Assembly: GCF_003027925.1 (NCBI RefSeq)
Contig: NZ_PYPS01000010.1
Location: forward strand, 1-64,000
DNA length: 64,000 nt
Direction: 5' to 3'
DNA from: Micromonospora sp. RP3T
GTDB taxonomy: Bacteria > Actinomycetota > Actinomycetes > Mycobacteriales > Micromonosporaceae
The notes under the pieces: generated by a model
Databases searched by the model: none
What the model was told of the DNA's origin: nothing
Seen by the model: the letters and a program-made list of their open reading frames with translations, nothing else
Shown here: piece after piece, positions 61,222 to 64,000 of the stretch
Position numbering within the stretch: position 1 is the first letter of the stretch
How the letters are laid out: each line of letters starts with the position of its first letter
Position numbers and translations under genes: made by a program

Positions 61222-61258
61222 CGCGGGTGTCCGGCCGATGTCGGCCGGGCGGCCCGCG
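61222..61258. terminator. Bidirectional terminator hairpin
   Basis: There are nested arms: CGCGGG (61222-61227) and CCCGCG (61253-61258), CCGGCCG (61231-61237) and CGGCCGG (61242-61248) with an ATGT loop. They lie between stops at 61216 and 61266. Confidence 0.65.
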
Positions 61259-61265
61259 GCGGCGG

Positions 61266-62117
61266 TCAGAACAGTGTGGCCGGGCCGACCGGTTCGGGTT
61301 CGGGCGGCGGCGCCAGCTCGGGCAGGCGGGCGCGGACCTGGTCGTGGAAGCGCCGGGCCAGCTCGGGGGCGTCCGCGTTGTCCGGCGTATGCACGAACAC
61401 GGTCGGCGAGCGGCCCTCGCGCAGCCAGCCGACGACCACGTCCAGCCACGGCTGCCAGCCCTCGACCGTCGCGGCCGGGTCGTCCCGGCCGAGATAGCGC
61501 ACCACCGGCCGGTCGGTCAACGCCCCGGTGCGCAGCGGCAGGCGCGGCTTGCGCGTCCACGCCTCCCGTTCCGCGTCGCTGGTCGGTGGCGTCCGGAAGA
61601 ACGTGGTGGTGTCGAACGGGACCCACTCCGCGTCTGCCCGGCCGAGCATCCGCTCCAGCAGCCGGACCGCGTCGGGGTCGGTGAAGAAGGCGGGGTGTCG
61701 GACCTCGACCGCGTAGCGGTGGGTGGCGGGCAGGGCACGCAGGAACCGGTCGAGGTCGGGCACGTCGGTCGGGCCGAACGAGCCGGGCAGTTGCACCCAG
61801 AGCACGTGTGCCCGCGGGCCGAGCGGTTCCATCGCGTCCAGGAACGCCCGCAGCTCGGCCTCGCCGCCGGTGAGCCGGCGCTCGTGCGTGACCACCTTCG
61901 GCAGCTTCGCCAGGAAGCGGAACTGCGGGTCGGTCTGCTCCGCCCAGGACGTCACCGTCTCCCGGGCCGGGGTGGCGTAGAACGTGGTGTTGCCCTCGAC
62001 CGCGTCACACCAGCCGGCGTACGCGCGCAGCCGCTCACCGGCCGGCAGCGGGTGCGGCAGGAACCGGCCTGCCCAGGACTTGTGCGTCCACATGGCACAC
62101 CCGACGTGCAGCCGCAT
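61266..62117 (-). CDS. DUF72-domain protein
   Basis: This encodes a 283-residue TIM-barrel-like protein of the DUF72 family: LHVGCAMWTHKSWAGRFLP, AVEGNTTFYATP, FRFLAKLPKVVTHERRL, VLWVQLPGSFGP and VRYLGRDDP. The function is unknown; the family resembles endonuclease or isomerase barrels. AGAGGAG precedes the ATG at 62117, so the ATG 24 nt farther upstream is not needed. A 204-nt gap separates it from the NACHT-type gene upstream, with no gene and no clear promoter. Confidence 0.92.
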   Translation of the reverse strand: MRLHVGCAMWTHKSWAGRFLPHPLPAGERLRAYAGWCDAVEGNTTFYATPARETVTSWAEQTDPQFRFLAKLPKVVTHERRLTGGEAELRAFLDAMEPLGPRAHVLWVQLPGSFGPTDVPDLDRFLRALPATHRYAVEVRHPAFFTDPDAVRLLERMLGRADAEWVPFDTTTFFRTPPTSDAEREAWTRKPRLPLRTGALTDRPVVRYLGRDDPAATVEGWQPWLDVVVGWLREGRSPTVFVHTPDNADAPELARRFHDQVRARLPELAPPPEPEPVGPATLF

Positions 62118-62321
62118 CCGGTCTCCTCTCGACGCGTTCACCGTATCCGGCCACGGTGGTGAGGCCGGAACGGGTCGGTCTCCCGTGGACAGGGGAGGTC
62201 CGGAGGGACGCCGGCGAGCATGGCGAGCGAAGCCGGGCCCGGCTTGGCGCGCCCGGTGGTTTGGCCGAGGGAAGTCAGTCAGCCCACACCGACGAGATCT
62301 ACGTGCGGATCGCGTGGCGCG

Positions 62322-64000
62322 TCAGGTACCTATGGGGTTGTGCTGGCTCGTTGGTTGGTCAGCGACAACTGCATATGGCGTGCCCTCGATCGAGCGAAGT
62401 TTAGGGAAGTCGCGCACGAGCTCGGGGAAGCGGCTCTTCAGGACGATGAGGGTGGTGGAGTTGATGGGGCTTCTTCCTGTATTCAACGCCACCCGTACCG
62501 TTTCGTGCACAGTCTCGTAGGCAGTCATGTCCAGGCTTTTTCCGACAAGTGCGATGTTCAACAGTTCGGCTGCCCACGCCTGGTCCGAGTTCTTGGCCTT
62601 GCGCTTCTCTGCGGACTCGTGCTCAATGCACAGAGTTAGAAGGAGACTCACGATCTCCTCCGCATTCTCGTTGAGTCGAGCGTGCCACCGTTTTTCAGTC
62701 AGCAGGCTGGTGCCGAGTCGTAGCCGGATTTCCTTGAAGAGGTTTCCACTCAGGCGCGCAAAGGAGATATCAAGATCGTCTTCGGTTGAAGCGTCGGTCG
62801 CCAGTGCTATCGACGTGCCGTCGAATCGGATGGAGCGAGCGATCGCCAGGCATCCCTCTGGAGTCAAGGATGCCTGCCAGACTTCCACGCTCGAACGCCA
62901 CTGTGCTTCCGCGTCCTCGCTCCGATAGATATCTGCGATCGGCACGGGTTGTTTGGCGCATATCAGTTTCAGCAGAAGTAGGTTGGCGGTGTAGGCGGCA
63001 ATCTGACGAACGTGATCAGTCGGAGACGGGCGGTAGGCGCGATAGTGGCTGGAATCGGGACGGCTGCGTGCGTTGATGAAGAGCGACGAGAGAGCTAGGG
63101 ACATTTCGTCGAGCGTTGAGTGGTAACCCTCGATCAGTTGTGTGCAGAAGGTCAGAATGCTGGACCTGTTGGCAAGCGGCTGGTGGCTGAGCAGTGCGAA
63201 CAGAAGTTCGTCGTCCATATTTCCCAGGCCCCGTCGCAGTCGGGCGATCCCGGCCAATTTGGCGACTTCGTCGATGATGGCGCTTGCGATGAGATATTCG
63301 CCGAAAGTTGCATGAAGGAATTCGTAGGCACGCCGCGTCTCGTTCGGTCGCATACCGTCCGACTCGGCGGCATGTACGAAGAAGAACTCACTGATCGTCT
63401 TGCTACCGAGTTCGGTGACGCGGACCTCGCTCGCGTTCTTAGAGGGCGCGAGCACCGATAGATCCGATCCGAGGGCATCGTCCCGAACCTGCTGACTGCC
63501 GCGGTTGAACATGGCGAAAGCTGCTACCGACAATCGCCATAGATGCTTGTTTATCCGATCGTCGATCGGCATTGGCTCCGGCTCGGGCTCGGCTGTCCTC
63601 TTGGACGCTTCCCGAAATGCGAATTGATGTAGAAGCTGTCGATAGAGAGTGGCGGAGGAGATGTCGCTGTTAAGGTCTGCGGCTTGGGGGTCTGCGGAAT
63701 AGAGTGCCAGCATCATGAGGAGCAAGGGCTGGGTCGCTAGGTCGCGGTGCCGCATGGCGGTTCGGGAATCGAGTCCCCGGATTGATCCGGCGTCAATGAG
63801 TTGCCGGTTCGCCTCTCGCCACTTGCTCAGCCAGCTCTCAACCTGAGCCTCGTGGAATTCTTCGAGTCTAATGACCAGGGTGCCCTCAGGGATCGCCACC
63901 CGGTCGGCAACCACAGTTCGAGACGTCACCACCACATAGACTGGCCGTTCTTGGGCGAACTCCCTTCGTTGAAACTCTGCGACATCCTGGAGATACGCGG
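62322..64000 (-). CDS. NACHT/STAND-type NTPase, C-terminal part; 5' end outside the window
   Basis: The frame is open from the right edge to a stop at 62322, giving 558 visible residues. The first ones, PVYVVVTSRTVVADRVAI, correspond to the sensor-1 strand (vxTSR) of NACHT ATPases. LATQPLLLMMLALYSAD is the post-ATPase helical motif and YEFLHATFGEYLIASAII is the winged-helix motif (FxHxTFxEY). Walker A and B lie beyond the window. The remaining 330 residues are helical, with LLLKLICAKQPVPIADIYRSE and no repeat recognised. Bacterial NACHT proteins are often antiphage sensors. GC content falls clearly below that of neighbours, pointing to transfer. No signal peptide is visible in this part. Confidence 0.8.
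   Translation of the reverse strand, partial: AYLQDVAEFQRREFAQERPVYVVVTSRTVVADRVAIPEGTLVIRLEEFHEAQVESWLSKWREANRQLIDAGSIRGLDSRTAMRHRDLATQPLLLMMLALYSADPQAADLNSDISSATLYRQLLHQFAFREASKRTAEPEPEPMPIDDRINKHLWRLSVAAFAMFNRGSQQVRDDALGSDLSVLAPSKNASEVRVTELGSKTISEFFFVHAAESDGMRPNETRRAYEFLHATFGEYLIASAIIDEVAKLAGIARLRRGLGNMDDELLFALLSHQPLANRSSILTFCTQLIEGYHSTLDEMSLALSSLFINARSRPDSSHYRAYRPSPTDHVRQIAAYTANLLLLKLICAKQPVPIADIYRSEDAEAQWRSSVEVWQASLTPEGCLAIARSIRFDGTSIALATDASTEDDLDISFARLSGNLFKEIRLRLGTSLLTEKRWHARLNENAEEIVSLLLTLCIEHESAEKRKAKNSDQAWAAELLNIALVGKSLDMTAYETVHETVRVALNTGRSPINSTTLIVLKSRFPELVRDFPKLRSIEGTPYAVVADQPTSQHNPIGT

Noticed and set aside
1..64000. CRISPR arrays, tRNA or rRNA genes and riboswitches
   Set aside because: I looked for evenly spaced direct repeats, tRNA-like cloverleafs with GGTTCGA-type arms and known riboswitch cores by eye and found none; a covariance-model scan would be needed to be sure.

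Overview
The window is very GC-rich (roughly 70% or more almost throughout). Genes are short-spaced, start codons are often GTG, -10 boxes sit 6-8 nt before start codons (leaderless transcripts), and the gene types (Scr1-type HTH with DUF397, NIT-domain kinase with roadblock protein, CBM2-GH12 cellulase, FeS photolyase) are typical of an actinobacterium, most likely a Micromonosporaceae such as Micromonospora. I see no rRNA, tRNA, CRISPR array or insertion sequence.

Layout. 0-1.3 kb: the C-terminus of an Ala-rich protein ending in an HExxH zincin domain, followed 4 nt later by a lipoprotein. 1.3-3.2 kb: a quinone-oxidoreductase-like enzyme divergent from a TetR regulator, with twin palindromic operators between them. 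3.3-7.6 kb: a large TPR membrane protein and a secreted CBM2-GH12 endoglucanase. 7.6-12.1 kb: a HEAT-repeat protein and a divergent sulfotransferase. 12.1-17.4 kb: a patch of small regulatory and detoxification-type genes (AraC, two DHFR/RibD-like reductases, SnoaL-like, SRPBCC and ArsR operon, DUF1801, a frameshifted DinB-like gene). 17.4-22.3 kb: a membrane protein, then a coupled operon of an upstream micro-ORF, an unknown protein, a MoxR AAA ATPase and a VWA/metallopeptidase-like protein. 22.3-26.9 kb: a LysR regulator divergent from a D-amino-acid-oxidase-like flavoenzyme, small HTH genes, and an overlapping operon of an RNA-ligase-like protein, a HAD phosphatase and a VOC protein. 26.9-34.9 kb: a glycosidase-like membrane fusion, an APH-type kinase, an Scr1-type HTH/DUF397 pair, an FNR-type flavin reductase and an ECF sigma factor overlapped tail to tail by a STAS protein. 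35.2-41.4 kb: a 1463-residue secreted S8 protease with Kelch repeats flanked by two paralogous winged-helix regulators. 41.4-48.9 kb: an FeS-type photolyase, a secreted beta-propeller protein, a zinc alcohol dehydrogenase and a divergent P450.

49-61.2 kb reads as one large co-directional signalling and transport block. It starts with an XRE regulator, then a NIT-HAMP histidine-kinase-like protein and a roadblock protein (half of a conservon). A complete LIV-type ABC transporter follows, then a methyltransferase, a response regulator fused to a thioredoxin-reductase-like flavoprotein, and a cyclic-nucleotide-domain histidine kinase. The transporter genes and the last two genes overlap by 1-4 nt, implying translational coupling. 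A DUF72 gene faces this block.

The last 1.7 kb carries part of a NACHT/STAND-type protein whose base composition is clearly lower in GC than its surroundings. It runs off the right edge and is the best candidate for a transferred defence-type gene. Other points of interest are the protease with two flanking paralogous regulators, the kinase that has Asn where its family carries the presumed phospho-accepting His, the RNA-ligase/HAD operon, and three unrelated long intergenic palindromes that look like dispersed repeat families.
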